Shown: in pieces, positions 17,683-26,883 of the stretch
Layout: each line of letters begins with the position of its first letter
Numbering within the stretch: the first letter of the stretch is position 1
Assembly (NCBI RefSeq): GCF_003367505.1
Contig: NZ_PXXX01000010.1
Span: 310,001-374,000 of the forward strand
DNA length: 64,000 bases
Source of the DNA: Lysinibacillus capsici
GTDB taxonomy: Bacteria; Bacillota; Bacilli; Bacillales_A; Planococcaceae
Reading direction: 5' to 3'
Notes under the pieces: model-generated
The model's database searches: none
What the model was told of the DNA's origin: nothing
Seen by the model: the letters and a program-made list of their open reading frames with translations, nothing else
Translations under genes and position numbers: made by a program

Positions 17683-19355
17683 AAGGTGTTGTCACCTTCC
17701 TTTTCTTTAATGCCACCAGTAGTGGACTCTTCGCCAGCCTCATCTTTCTCTAACTGATCTTTATACGGAGGCAATGCAGCAAATGTTGTAACAGCATCTA
17801 AATCCTTTTTCATGCTGAACATATTTTTGTTGACATGGGCAGCCATTAACACACGGCCGTCTGGTTCCACTTGAAGCCATAAACGACGATGATTCCAGTA
17901 AGAGCCAATGGCAACACCGATCATAAAGATGACCCCACCAACAAACAGAATAGGGATGGTACTATCTTTTCGCACCGTAATACCTGACATATCACGCATC
18001 TCTGCACTAGCAAATTTCATTCTGTATTTATTTTCACCCAGTGGTTCTAAAGGAGGCTGCATAATTTCAACAAAGCTTACTTCTCCTTCAGGAGTTTCTG
18101 GTGTAGTCATTTTAAATAAAAATGCAGGATTATTTGGAATAGACGTTTTAGTCTGAGGTTCTCCATTTTCAAATCCATCAAAATCAGGTGTATAGACAAG
18201 AATTTGAACGGATGAACCATTCCCTAAATCATATTCTTTTTTAGGATTTGTTAAATCAATCTCTACCTTACCTAATGATTTCTCTGTCGTCTTATTAATT
18301 AATTCAAAGTTCATCTGTTTTAATTCATTTAGACGATAATCCATCTGGTAAAGAGCAAAGCCATCTTCTTTCAAAGGATGGTTTACACGAATAGAATAGT
18401 CTTTTACTTTTTCTAGATTTTCCGTATCCCCAGGTAATGCGTCTTCAGGTTGCTTGTAAAGTGTAATATCGGTCTGGAAGTTTTTAGCCACTACATTCAC
18501 ACCCTGTTTAACTTGCTCACCTTGAGGTGTATTATCATGTGTTTCTAAAATAAAGTCACGGTTTTCAATGAAATAGCCTTCCATTCCAGTGATAGCTCGT
18601 GTTTCACCTTCACGCACCCATATCGATTCATCAACATAGAAGCCTGGAACTAGACGTAGCATGACCCCACCTAAAAAAATGATGAGACCTACATGGTTTA
18701 TGTACGGACCGTAACGAGAAAAGCGTCCTTTTTCAGCTAAGAGAGCGCTACCATCTCGACGAACAGAATACTTCATCTCAGTCATTTTTTGAGCCACTTT
18801 ATCAAGCGTTTCCTCCGCACTCGCTGACACTTGTCCTTCTGCAACAATGCGCTGACGCTTCATAAAGCTTTCATGTCTTTTAACACGTTGATTCTTTAAT
18901 GATTTATAAAGTGGAATGCCTCGGTCAAGACTTGCCACTATAATTGATACTGCTAGCATACCAACTAAAATCTGGAACCACCATGAGCTATATAAATCCG
19001 AAAGCCCCAACGTATAATAGATTTTACCGAATGTACCATATACGTCTGCGTAATAAGCCCCCTTCTCCATATCAGAAGCTTTTACGTAAAACTCTTGCGG
19101 TAGTAATGTTCCGACTGAAGCAGCAATTAATGTGATAATAATTAAGGATATACCAACTTTAACACTTGAGAAGAAATTCCATATTTTATCAACAAATGAT
19201 TTGTTATATGTTTTGGAGCGAATGGCCATACCATCATAGCGCATATCAACAACTTTATTTTGTTTTTCTTCTTCGGTTAAAGGACGACCACATTTTTCAC
19301 AAAGCTTCGTGCCGTATGGATTACTATGACCACAAGCACAAATGATTTTTTCCAT
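17679..19355 (-). CDS. resB: cytochrome c biogenesis protein ResB
   Basis: A 558-residue protein. An N-terminal zinc-ribbon-like segment (CACGHSN...CEKCGRPL, residues 5-24) precedes membrane segments starting with [19 protein letters not shown] near 65, a second pair near 105-130 and 205-225, a long external domain, and a last segment near 480-500. With ResC it is the system II heme delivery and ligation complex; ResB also holds the apocytochrome. ATG at 19355 is 8 bases after AAGGAG, so I prefer it to the ATG two codons earlier. Cotranscribed with resA and resC. Confidence 0.94.
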   Translation of the reverse strand: MEKIICACGHSNPYGTKLCEKCGRPLTEEEKQNKVVDMRYDGMAIRSKTYNKSFVDKIWNFFSSVKVGISLIIITLIAASVGTLLPQEFYVKASDMEKGAYYADVYGTFGKIYYTLGLSDLYSSWWFQILVGMLAVSIIVASLDRGIPLYKSLKNQRVKRHESFMKRQRIVAEGQVSASAEETLDKVAQKMTEMKYSVRRDGSALLAEKGRFSRYGPYINHVGLIIFLGGVMLRLVPGFYVDESIWVREGETRAITGMEGYFIENRDFILETHDNTPQGEQVKQGVNVVAKNFQTDITLYKQPEDALPGDTENLEKVKDYSIRVNHPLKEDGFALYQMDYRLNELKQMNFELINKTTEKSLGKVEIDLTNPKKEYDLGNGSSVQILVYTPDFDGFENGEPQTKTSIPNNPAFLFKMTTPETPEGEVSFVEIMQPPLEPLGENKYRMKFASAEMRDMSGITVRKDSTIPILFVGGVIFMIGVAIGSYWNHRRLWLQVEPDGRVLMAAHVNKNMFSMKKDLDAVTTFAALPPYKDQLEKDEAGEESTTGGIKEKEGDNTL

Positions 19356-19360
19356 CGTCA

Positions 19361-19900
19361 TTACTCCTTATTTGGCTTCACTAATTCCATGTACGAAGCA
19401 ATATCTTTCTCCGTCATTTCACCTGTAATAATTTTGGCCACTTTGCCTTCTGGATCAATTAACACTGTTGCAGGTAATTGTCCTACATTATAAGCAGTCA
19501 TAACACTTTTTGTTTTGTCGATAACTACTGGAAATGACAACCCATATCGATCGACAAAATTCTGTACTTCAAAATCTGTTTGAGCAATATTGACAGCTAA
19601 TGTTTGTACACCGTGATCTTTAAATTCTTGATACTGATTGTCCATTGCGGGCATTTCCTTCTCACAAGGCTTACACCAAGTTCCCCAGAAATTTAAAAAT
19701 ACCCCTTGCCCTTTATAATCCGACAATTTATGTTTTTCACCGTTTAAATCTACTAACGTGAAGTCAGGTGCCTCAGAGCCTACTGCTACTAACTCTACTT
19801 TTTCCTTTGTTGCTGTTCCATATACTGTGTACCCGATTGCCAACGCTAACACAGCTAAAATGACAGTTCGCAGTACAAGACGTTTTTTCTTTTTCTCCAA
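19361..19900 (-). CDS. resA: membrane-anchored thiol-disulfide oxidoreductase ResA
   Basis: A 179-residue extracytoplasmic thioredoxin-like protein, the family length, with a basic start and membrane anchor (RLVLRTVILAVLALAIGYTV) and the active site WGTWCKPCEKEMP near residue 74. It keeps the heme-binding cysteines of apocytochrome c reduced for ResBC. I place the start at TTG 19900, nine bases after GGGGG; the frame to 19972 adds 24 residues without a ribosome site. First gene of the resABC unit; an extended -10 promoter lies about 190 bases upstream. Confidence 0.93.
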   Translation of the reverse strand: MEKKKKRLVLRTVILAVLALAIGYTVYGTATKEKVELVAVGSEAPDFTLVDLNGEKHKLSDYKGQGVFLNFWGTWCKPCEKEMPAMDNQYQEFKDHGVQTLAVNIAQTDFEVQNFVDRYGLSFPVVIDKTKSVMTAYNVGQLPATVLIDPEGKVAKIITGEMTEKDIASYMELVKPNKE

Positions 19901-20087
19901 GTTAATAAACCCCCTATCAATTACGGCTTGCGTTGCTTTTACATATTGAAGAAACAAATAGAACTTTTTCACTCTCTATACGTCTATAAATATGTAAAAG
20001 CTTCTTTCACATTGACGTCAACAATACCGGATTAAATGTGTTACAGCATTTTTGAACAAACTGCTACTAGGTGTACTATTCTCACCT

Positions 20088-20096
20088 ATTATAGCA
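20088..20096 (-). promoter_or_regulatory. extended -10 promoter candidate for resABC
   Basis: The minus strand reads TGCTATAAT, an extended -10 with a perfect TATAAT, in the gap between rluB and resA. No consensus -35 is visible, which suits an activated promoter, for example by ResD as in B. subtilis. The leader would be about 180 nt, with a small GGTG/CACC hairpin. Confidence 0.5.
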
Positions 20097-20156
20097 AAAT
20101 GATACAAAAACACTTAGCTATTAATTATGAATGATTTATGAACGATTTCACCACAA

Positions 20157-20202
20157 AGAAAGTGTAAACATCCAAATACCTCTATTGGTATCCACACTTT
20201 CT
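20157..20202 (-). terminator. rluB terminator
   Basis: Outer nine-base stem 20157-20165 / 20194-20202 with an inner imperfect stem, 16 bases past the rluB stop on the minus strand. Confidence 0.6.
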
Positions 20203-20217
20203 TCTGGCAAAATTGCA

Positions 20218-20949
20218 TTAATCAAGCTTTCCTGTTTCTGCTAACACACGTAGTTGCTTTACTTCATGCTTTGATAATTCACGGTATTCTCCTGGAGCAA
20301 GACCAAATAAATCTAAAAAAGCAAAGCGTTCGCGTTTTAATTTAACAACAGGTGTTCCAATCGCTTCAAACATACGACGAACTTGGCGATTGCGCCCTTC
20401 ATGAATCGTAATTTCACAAATAGCTTTGCCCGCTTTTTCATCGAAAGATGTCATACTTACCTTAGCAGGTGCTGTCTTTCCATCCTCTAATTTGATCCCT
20501 CGTTGAAGCTTTTTAAGCCCTTCAATTGTTGGCACTCCTTTGACACGAGCGATATATGTTTTGTCAATTTTAAATTTCGGATGTGTCAACATATAGGAAA
20601 ATTCTCCATCATTTGTCAATAGCAATAATCCAGATGTATCATAATCAAGACGACCAACTGGGAAAATACGTTGCGGAATATGATGAAATAAATCTGTGAC
20701 AGTTTTGCGTCCTTTATCATCTGTAACTGCAGAAATTGTTCCACGTGGTTTGTAAAGTAAGAAATATACCTTATCTTCTTTTTCTAGTTTTACACCTTCT
20801 ACTTCAATTGTATCGGAATTAGATACCTTTGTTCCTAACTCACGAACCACTACACCATTTACTTTAACTTTACCTTCTAAAATCAATTGCTCTGCCTTGC
20901 GCCTTGACGCAACACCTGCATAGGCAATGACCTTTTGTAATCTTTCCAT
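20218..20949 (-). CDS. rluB: 23S rRNA pseudouridine synthase RluB
   Basis: A 243-residue enzyme of the RsuA/RluB/RluE/RluF family: an S4 RNA-binding domain at residues 1-60 (RLQKVIAYAGVASRRKAEQL), then the catalytic domain with GRLDYDTSGLL, Asp102 being the predicted nucleophile, and the C-terminal EGRNRQVRRM motif. It isomerises a uridine in helix 89 of 23S rRNA. The locus (next to resA) matches B. subtilis ypuL/rluB. Shine-Dalgarno AGAGGTG lies 6 bases before ATG. Confidence 0.95.
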   Translation of the reverse strand: MERLQKVIAYAGVASRRKAEQLILEGKVKVNGVVVRELGTKVSNSDTIEVEGVKLEKEDKVYFLLYKPRGTISAVTDDKGRKTVTDLFHHIPQRIFPVGRLDYDTSGLLLLTNDGEFSYMLTHPKFKIDKTYIARVKGVPTIEGLKKLQRGIKLEDGKTAPAKVSMTSFDEKAGKAICEITIHEGRNRQVRRMFEAIGTPVVKLKRERFAFLDLFGLAPGEYRELSKHEVKQLRVLAETGKLD

Positions 20950-21221
20950 TTTTTCACCTCTAGTTTTCTTTCACATTGACACGTTCGTCATCATTCGATT
21001 TCGATCCAATGAATAGGGTTATTTTTCCCGCTAATCTGTGAAAATTATGTCATACTTTTAGACATTATTAAAGAAAAACAAATTTCACATTTTTTAATTG
21101 AGTATTCCGACTAATTTCTCGTTCGTTAATTTCTTAACATTTGAACCGAGATTTTGTTTTGTTTACTAGCAGTATACTCATTTGATAATCATGCGAATCG
21201 ATTGTAAAATGTTTATTTTGA
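20950..21221. other. intergenic region upstream of rluB
   Basis: About 270 AT-rich bases. I see no gene, structured RNA or convincing promoter. In B. subtilis spmA and spmB precede rluB; no remnant of either is visible here. Confidence 0.35.
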
Positions 21222-21250
21222 CACAAAAAAAGCTACCATTCGGCAGCTTT
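21222..21250 (-). terminator. terminator of the 190-residue membrane protein gene
   Basis: Stem 21229-21237 / 21242-21250 (nine pairs, one G-U), four-base loop, followed on the minus strand by seven T. The distal arm touches the stop codon. Confidence 0.8.
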
Positions 21251-21822
21251 TATCTGTATACATTTTCAATTGTTAGGCCACGTTGCTTTAACTCATTGGC
21301 TATATAGTTTTTAGCCAGTACCATGTTGCCTGCCAAAGGTTCCTCCATTGTGGAACCATCTTGAAATGTAAAAACCAGATGATCAGGCTTTGTCACACCA
21401 CTTTTTTCTAGATTAACCTGCTCAACTTTCACTATTTCTTCCCACTCGACAAAATTTACTTTTAAACTAAAAAATGGATTCATATGAATACCTCTTGAAT
21501 CTATCCATTTATAAGTATTAAAGCTTAATGCGATGAAACCTAAGGCAATTAATAAGGAAGTAGATACTAGACCACGTTTTATATTCTTTCTTTTTTTCGT
21601 TTTAGGTATGATCAAATAATTGATTAGTAGTACGAGGGCCATGACAAATAAAGAGACCATAAAGATAATATAAGCATTAAAATAAGGTGCAAAATAATAA
21701 AATTCATTAGGTCGATATAGTATCTCTTGAATTGGATATAGAAGAATGACAGGCACAATTAAACTTGATAAGAATAAGATAATGATTAGCCCAAATTGAA
21801 TTTGCCTACCATTACTTTCCAT
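21250..21822 (-). CDS. membrane protein with three segments and PH-like C-terminal domain, function unknown
   Basis: I do not recognise a named family. The 190 residues begin with three hydrophobic segments (about residues 10-32, 48-72, 85-108), followed by a cytoplasmic-looking domain of about 80 residues whose strands (FFSLKVNFVEWEEIVKVEQV, LVFTFQDGSTMEE) resemble the bacterial PH-like fold. ATG 21822 has TTGAGGG 8 bases upstream; TTG 21837 and GTG 21846 are alternatives. It occupies the place of spmA-spmB between a D,D-carboxypeptidase and rluB, and has its own terminator. Confidence 0.65.
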   Translation of the reverse strand: MESNGRQIQFGLIIILFLSSLIVPVILLYPIQEILYRPNEFYYFAPYFNAYIIFMVSLFVMALVLLINYLIIPKTKKRKNIKRGLVSTSLLIALGFIALSFNTYKWIDSRGIHMNPFFSLKVNFVEWEEIVKVEQVNLEKSGVTKPDHLVFTFQDGSTMEEPLAGNMVLAKNYIANELKQRGLTIENVYR

Positions 21823-21941
21823 TGAAGCTTCCCTCAATTTCCTCACCCCTTTTTTCGAAAATTAAGAATTTTAAATTCATTATCATTTTACCAAATTTAA
21901 CATCAATTGATCAAATAATGTAAAAAATCAGCAAATCGTTT

Positions 21942-23012
21942 TTAACGATCCGCTGATTCAACTTTTACTGGCGTTGCATAAATCCGTTCTTCTCCTATAA
22001 AGATAGACAAGACTGCTTCTTGGCGTTTCCTTGAAACATGTAATACTTGCCTCACCTGTTCTTTTTCCTCTTTATTTAACTGTAGTCGAACGGGCTCTTG
22101 TAAACGAATAGCCAACTTTTTATTGACATTGTATTTACCCTTTTTCACTACTGTTTCAAGACTATAATCTTGCCATACTTTATTGGATAAACCTCGATGT
22201 ACATTCCAATCATCTGATTCATTTAATGTGACGACAATGCAGATTTGTCCGTCCTTTTGAAAGGCCGTTGCAAGTGTTCGTCCAGCAACCTTAGTAAAGC
22301 CCGTTTTTCCAGCGAAAGCAGTACCAGTGGCTGACTTTAAGGAACTAACAGGCTGTTCTGTCTCATCATCTATATCTGCTGCCATTCCTGAACCTTCTCT
22401 TAATAGACGGTGTTTATTTTCCCATAACATTCCGTTTACTGTATTTGCCCGATAAAGTACAGTTGAAGCAATTTTCTCAAATGTTTTATTTTGCAACGCA
22501 AGTCTTAACATCTCAGCAGTATCTCTTGCAGACGATAAATGCTCATCATGATGAAGACCAGAAGGATTCATAAAGACGGTATTGGTAAGACCTGCAATAA
22601 CAGCTCTTTCATTCATTAATTTGACAAAACCCTCTACAGACCCTCCTACATGTTCGGCTAAGGCTGTTGCAGCATCATTGCCGGAACGTAGCATTAAGCC
22701 ATACAATAACGTTTCAACTGTCACCGTTTCACCAGCCTGTAGGTAAATAGAGCTCCCCTCAGCCATAGCAGCCTTAGGGGATATAACGACTTCATCCTGC
22801 AAGTCACTATTTTCAATTGCCACAAGTGCTGTCCAAATTTTTGTGAGGCTAGCAATAGGTAATCGTTCATCGCTATTGGATCCAATTAAAAGTCGACCTG
22901 TATCGCCATCCAAGACAGCATAGCCGCTTCCTCCTCTTGCAAAGCTAGTCTGAGGAAGCATTACCATTAACACAATGATCATAAACAGTGTTAAACGAAA
23001 TAACCGAAGCAA
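21942..23012 (-). CDS. D-alanyl-D-alanine carboxypeptidase (peptidase S11, DacB/DacF-type)
   Basis: A 356-residue exported penicillin-binding protein: signal peptide to about residue 25 (ends SFARG), active-site SLTK (Ser55, Lys58), SGN at 110-112, and KTG in AGKTGFTK near 240, then a C-terminal beta domain. It trims the terminal D-Ala of peptidoglycan stem peptides outside the membrane. TTG start with AAGGAG seven bases upstream. Position after scpAB and before rluB corresponds to dacB of B. subtilis, the spore cortex enzyme; sequence alone does not separate DacB from DacF, so I leave the symbol blank. Confidence 0.9.
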   Translation of the reverse strand: MLRLFRLTLFMIIVLMVMLPQTSFARGGSGYAVLDGDTGRLLIGSNSDERLPIASLTKIWTALVAIENSDLQDEVVISPKAAMAEGSSIYLQAGETVTVETLLYGLMLRSGNDAATALAEHVGGSVEGFVKLMNERAVIAGLTNTVFMNPSGLHHDEHLSSARDTAEMLRLALQNKTFEKIASTVLYRANTVNGMLWENKHRLLREGSGMAADIDDETEQPVSSLKSATGTAFAGKTGFTKVAGRTLATAFQKDGQICIVVTLNESDDWNVHRGLSNKVWQDYSLETVVKKGKYNVNKKLAIRLQEPVRLQLNKEEKEQVRQVLHVSRKRQEAVLSIFIGEERIYATPVKVESADR

Positions 23013-23089
23013 CGAGCCACTCCTTATTCAATGTGATAGGAAATTATAGATTTAAATTTATGTTGAAGGCTACGCATTATACCTAACCA

Positions 23090-23683
23090 TTATTTTGCTC
23101 CGCTAAAAGTCTCTTGGAACTTCGTCATAAATAAATCTGTTTCTTGTTCTGTATCAGCAAGGTCCTCTTCAGGTAGAGGAGGCATTTCTTCTATACTATT
23201 TAAGCCAAAATAATGTAAAAATTCTTTTGTTGTTCCATATAAGATGGCACGTCCAGTCCCTTCTGACCGTCCTACCTCTTTAATTAATCCTCGTGAAACT
23301 AATGTTTGGATTGGTCGTTCACACTTCACACCGCGCAAATCTTCTATTGCTACACGTGTAATGGGCTGTTTGTATGCAACGATCGCTAACACTTCAAGGG
23401 AGGCTTGAGATAAGGATTGTGCGGTTGGATTTTCTACTAATCTTTGAATCGTATCGGCAAAATCAGATTTTGTAATGAGCTGATAAACGCCTGCAATTTC
23501 TTTCACCGTAATTCCTCTTGTTAAATCTTCTTCATAGGTTTCTCTCAATGTATTCATTGTTTGCAGAATCAGCTCTTCCTGCTCTCCTAAGAGTTGTGAA
23601 AGTTGTTTAATCGTTAAGCCATCATCTCCCACAACAAATAATAAGGCTTCAATTCTACTCTGTAACATCAATGTTTTCGTCAT
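23090..23683 (-). CDS. scpB: segregation and condensation protein B
   Basis: A 197-residue kleisin-associated protein with two winged helices (SRIEALLFVVGDDGLTIKQL at the start; ASLEVLAIVAYKQPITRV then IEDLRGVKCERPIQTL in the second). With ScpA it joins SMC ATPases in condensin, which compacts and separates chromosomes. It overlaps the scpA end by 29 bases; ATG 23683 is set by GAGGA eight bases upstream. An acidic C-terminal tail of about 30 residues follows the second winged helix. Confidence 0.95.
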   Translation of the reverse strand: MTKTLMLQSRIEALLFVVGDDGLTIKQLSQLLGEQEELILQTMNTLRETYEEDLTRGITVKEIAGVYQLITKSDFADTIQRLVENPTAQSLSQASLEVLAIVAYKQPITRVAIEDLRGVKCERPIQTLVSRGLIKEVGRSEGTGRAILYGTTKEFLHYFGLNSIEEMPPLPEEDLADTEQETDLFMTKFQETFSGAK

Positions 23684-24434
23684 CTTCCCATTCCTCCTTC
23701 TGTAAGGTAACCGTTAATTCTTCAAAGTTACCATCTTGCTCTACGATGACGACCTGACGTTTCATCAGTTCAAGAAGAGATACAAACGTCAGAATAAGTG
23801 TTGGCTTATCTTCATAGGGAAAAAGCTCGAAAAATGATGCACGTCCACCTGTTAATCGTAAAGAATCCACAACAGAGCGCATTTGATCTTTTACTGATCG
23901 CTCCTGCCTTGCTACAGTAGTTTTTAATGGTTTTTTTAATTTTTTGCGACGCATTAATTTCTGAAATGCTCCAAGCATATCATAGATATTCACATTCAAA
24001 TCAAATAAAGCCATCTGTTCTTCTGAGGCTAATCCTGTTAAATCAGCAGGTGGCCTCGTAAATACCTGTGCTCGGTCTGTTTCAAGCTCCTGCAAATTAC
24101 TAGCTGCTTCCTTGTATTTTTTATATTCGATTAAGCGTTGCACGAGTTCTTCACGAGGGTCAGGGCCGTCCACTTCTAATTCTGCGTCCTCCATCTCTCC
24201 TTCGTGAATTGGCAATAACATGCGGCTTTTAATTGCCAGTAACGTTGCTGCCATTACTAAATATTCACTTGCTTCATTTAACTCTAGTACTTGCATTGCA
24301 TGAATATGGTCGATATATTGTTGTGTGATTTCAGCCATTGGGATATCATAGATATCAATTTCCAATCTGTGAATTAAATGCAATAATAAATCAAGAGGCC
24401 CTGAAAAGGCTTCTAATTTTACTTCATAAGACAT
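23655..24434 (-). CDS. scpA: segregation and condensation protein A (kleisin)
   Basis: A 259-residue kleisin: N-terminal helix EAFSGPLDLLLHLIHRLEID that contacts the SMC neck, YLVMAATLLAIKSRMLLP near residue 65, and a C-terminal winged helix (FFELFPYEDKPTLILTFVSLLELMKR) that closes the ring on the SMC head. It bridges the SMC dimer in condensin with ScpB. First gene of the scpAB pair; the promoter is shared divergently with ypuF, about 55 bp away. Confidence 0.95.
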   Translation of the reverse strand: MSYEVKLEAFSGPLDLLLHLIHRLEIDIYDIPMAEITQQYIDHIHAMQVLELNEASEYLVMAATLLAIKSRMLLPIHEGEMEDAELEVDGPDPREELVQRLIEYKKYKEAASNLQELETDRAQVFTRPPADLTGLASEEQMALFDLNVNIYDMLGAFQKLMRRKKLKKPLKTTVARQERSVKDQMRSVVDSLRLTGGRASFFELFPYEDKPTLILTFVSLLELMKRQVVIVEQDGNFEELTVTLQKEEWEDDENIDVTE

Positions 24435-24489
24435 TATTTTACCACCCTGAGATTCTATGTTCTTTTAGTATAGTGGAAAGGAGTCCAAA

Positions 24490-24996
24490 ATGCATCCACA
24501 GCATCATACTTTATTTATAGATTACTGTGCCTATTTTAATGGCAATCAAGATTTTTTTGAATGCCATGAAGTGCTAGAGGAATATTGGAAGGAAATTGCA
24601 CCTGGTGATAAAATGCATCCGCTTGTCGGCTATGTGCAGCTGGCAACAGGTTTCTATCATTGGCGACGTGGTAATAATACTGGTGCTAAACGAATTTTAG
24701 AAAAAGCACTTCATAACTTTCAAGTAAATGAAGGGCATGTTTTTTTCCAAGAAATTGATTATCTTGAACTCCTAACACAAATAACAAAAGCTATCACTTC
24801 GATTGAAATGGGCAAGTCCTTTCAAACTTTCCAGCTTCCTCTCTCACCTCACTTGCTGGATTTAGCCCTAGCACGTATAAAGCTTTTGCCATCAGATAGC
24901 TCAAATTATCTTCTTCATAAACATATGCTTCGAGATCGCTCACATATTCTTGCAGAGCGACAAGAAAGCAAACAAAGAAAAAGCAGACGTTGTTAA
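24490..24996 (+). CDS. ypuF: DUF309 protein, YpuF-like
   Basis: A 168-residue helical protein with the DUF309 core: FFECHEVLEEYWKE near residue 20, then LVGYVQLATGFYHWRRGN and the tail of TPR-like helices. Function is unknown. AAAGGAG lies 7 bases before ATG. In B. subtilis ypuF lies just upstream of scpA; here it is divergent from scpA. Its last codons form one arm of a terminator hairpin and its stop codon overlaps the ribT stop on the other strand. Confidence 0.85.
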   Translation: MHPQHHTLFIDYCAYFNGNQDFFECHEVLEEYWKEIAPGDKMHPLVGYVQLATGFYHWRRGNNTGAKRILEKALHNFQVNEGHVFFQEIDYLELLTQITKAITSIEMGKSFQTFQLPLSPHLLDLALARIKLLPSDSSNYLLHKHMLRDRSHILAERQESKQRKSRRC

Positions 24997-25010
24997 TCGT
25001 CTGCTTTTTC
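24977..25010. terminator. bidirectional terminator within the 3' ends of ypuF and ribT
   Basis: Perfect 13-bp stem 24977-24989 / 24998-25010 with A/T-rich outer ends. The 8-base loop holds both stop codons (plus TAA 24994-24996, minus TAA 24995-24993), so each arm is coding sequence of one gene. Confidence 0.85.
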
Positions 25011-25364
25011 ATCGATACAATGAATACATTTTTGAACAAAACTACGTGTTTCATCTGTAGCACGCACACTTTCATATTGGCCAAGTTCCGCCACTTCTTG
25101 AAGCATCTCCGTTGCTACTCCCTCTCCCCTATAGGAAGGGATCACCGACACGTGCTGGATTGTGGCTATATTATGCTCGTCAACAACAAGCCCTACAATG
25201 CCAACATATTCATCATTCTTTTTCCATAAGTATAAAACCCAATTATCGTCATTTTCATAGGAGTGGATGGTTTCTGTAAGCTTTTTTACGTCTTTTTCGT
25301 TAGGCATAAATGAAAGTAGCCCCATTGCTATTTTCTCTAAAGCTTTTTTATATCGAATTAACAT
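24993..25364 (-). CDS. ribT: GNAT acetyltransferase RibT
   Basis: A 123-residue GNAT protein. The opening LIRYKKALEKIAMGLLSFMPN is nearly the same as the B. subtilis RibT start I remember, followed by the acetyl-CoA loop in VIPSYRGEGVATEML near residue 90. RibT is the last gene of the rib operon in B. subtilis; its substrate is not established. Here no ribDEAH genes adjoin it, so it is separated from the riboflavin operon. It meets ypuF tail to tail. Confidence 0.85.
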   Translation of the reverse strand: MLIRYKKALEKIAMGLLSFMPNEKDVKKLTETIHSYENDDNWVLYLWKKNDEYVGIVGLVVDEHNIATIQHVSVIPSYRGEGVATEMLQEVAELGQYESVRATDETRSFVQKCIHCIDEKADD

Positions 25365-25450
25365 ATTTGTCTATTCCCTCTTTTTCTAGCTGTACATAAT
25401 CTTTGACTATCCTACACGATTTGTACTTTTACCGCAAGCCAATTTCTGTC

Positions 25451-25561
25451 TTACGAACCAGGTCCGAGAATACCTTTCGACGCCAACACCCAATAGACTA
25501 CGCCCCATAATAAAATAAATGTTGTAATGGACGCTAGTAATACCCACTTATTTTTCCTCAA
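25451..25561 (-). CDS. 36-residue membrane peptide downstream of lysA
   Basis: A short frame with TTG start, set 5 bases after GGGTGAG at the lysA end and only 2 bases after the lysA stop. It encodes RKNKWVLLASITTFILLWGV... : a basic start, one membrane segment of about 20 residues (8-28) and a polar end ILGPGS. The ribosome site, spacing and clear amphipathic design support a real small membrane protein cotranscribed with lysA. I know no function. Confidence 0.55.
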   Translation of the reverse strand: MRKNKWVLLASITTFILLWGVVYWVLASKGILGPGS

Positions 25562-25563
25562 AT

Positions 25564-26883
25564 TTACTCACCCTTTTTTAAAGTTAGCGGGAGATCGTTT
25601 TGCACAATATCTTCATAACTTTCGCGGCGAATAGCTAGTTGATGCTGTCCATCCTCTACAAATACAACTGCAGGTCTTGGCACACGATTATAGTTACTAG
25701 CCATCGAATAACCATACGCACCTGTACAGAAGATGGCTAACACATCACCTGAAGCAGCATCTTGTAGTTTAGCATCAATAATTAATTTATCGCCGGATTC
25801 ACATAATTTACCAGCAACTGTATAGAGCTCATCTTTCGGCTCGTTCGCCTTACTTGCGATGACTGCCTCATACTTAGCGTCGTATAATGCGGGACGGATA
25901 TTATCGCTCATACCTCCATCGACAGCAATATATTTTCGCACATCTGGCACAGTTTTTTGTGAACCGATTGTATAAAGAGATGTTCCTGCATCACCTACAA
26001 GTGATCGACCTGGTTCAATCCAAATTTCCGGCATCTTCAGTCCAAGAACAGTTGCTTTATTTTTGACAACTGTAATCATATCCTCTACATATACTTGTGG
26101 TTCAAGCGGTGCATCTTCTTCAGTATAACGAATACCAAAGCCCCCACCTAAGTTTAACACAGTACATGTAAATCCGTGAGTCTTGTTCCAATCAGAAATT
26201 TTGTCAATCAATTTTTCTCCAGCCAATCCAAAACCGGCAGTGTCAAAAATTTGTGAGCCAATATGGCAATGTAAACCAAGTAGCTCTAGGAATTCATGGT
26301 TAAATGTTTGTTGGAATGCTTCATCCGCTTGACCATTGTTTAAGTCAAAGCCGAATTTTGAATCTGCTTGACCTGTCGTGATGAAATCATGCGTATGTGC
26401 TTCAACACCTGGTGTAACACGTAATAATATACGCATTTTTTGCTGACGGCGCTCCGAAATATCTTTTAAAAGCTGTATTTCATAGAAATTATCTACAACA
26501 ATACATCCAATCTTGGAGTCAAAAGCTAGCTCTAATTCAGCAATGCTTTTATTGTTACCATGAAAATGAATGCGCTCTGCAGGGAAACCTGCCTTTAAGG
26601 CAGTAAATAATTCGCCACCAGATACAACATCCAATGATAAATTTTCTTCTGCTGCTAATTGATACACCGCTACACATGCAAATGCTTTTGAAGCATAAGC
26701 TACTTCTGCTTTTACGCCTAGTTTTTTAAACGTATCGATAAAGCTGCGCGCACGCTTACGAATAAGTGCAGTATCATACACGAAAAGTGGTGTACCATAC
26801 TCTTTTGCTAGCTCTATTGTGTCTACCTGTCCAATTGTTAAATGACCATCTTCAGAAATCGCTTGTGTTCCATATAAATGCAT
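25564..26883 (-). CDS. lysA: diaminopimelate decarboxylase
   Basis: The final enzyme of lysine biosynthesis, meso-diaminopimelate to lysine plus CO2, PLP-dependent, cytoplasmic. The 439 residues equal B. subtilis LysA. PLP lysine in VAYASKAFACVA (Lys66), LDVVSGGE near 90, HIGSQIFD near 205, LNLGGGFGIRY near 245, EPGRSLVG and the C-terminal FCTGAYGYSM are all present. The ATG at 26883 has GGGAGAG 6 bases upstream; ATG 26889 and a longer frame to 26913 are less likely. It follows spoVAF as in B. subtilis but with a 225-base gap. Confidence 0.96.
   Translation of the reverse strand: MHLYGTQAISEDGHLTIGQVDTIELAKEYGTPLFVYDTALIRKRARSFIDTFKKLGVKAEVAYASKAFACVAVYQLAAEENLSLDVVSGGELFTALKAGFPAERIHFHGNNKSIAELELAFDSKIGCIVVDNFYEIQLLKDISERRQQKMRILLRVTPGVEAHTHDFITTGQADSKFGFDLNNGQADEAFQQTFNHEFLELLGLHCHIGSQIFDTAGFGLAGEKLIDKISDWNKTHGFTCTVLNLGGGFGIRYTEEDAPLEPQVYVEDMITVVKNKATVLGLKMPEIWIEPGRSLVGDAGTSLYTIGSQKTVPDVRKYIAVDGGMSDNIRPALYDAKYEAVIASKANEPKDELYTVAGKLCESGDKLIIDAKLQDAASGDVLAIFCTGAYGYSMASNYNRVPRPAVVFVEDGQHQLAIRRESYEDIVQNDLPLTLKKGE

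Noticed and set aside
19278-19355. Zinc-ribbon start of ResB as an unusual fusion
   Set aside because: As I remember it, B. subtilis ResB has the same CxC...CxxC opening, so this is a normal family feature.
24794-25084. Minus frame overlapping ypuF and ribT
   Set aside because: Shadow of ypuF coding sequence; ribT and ypuF both have firm family matches.
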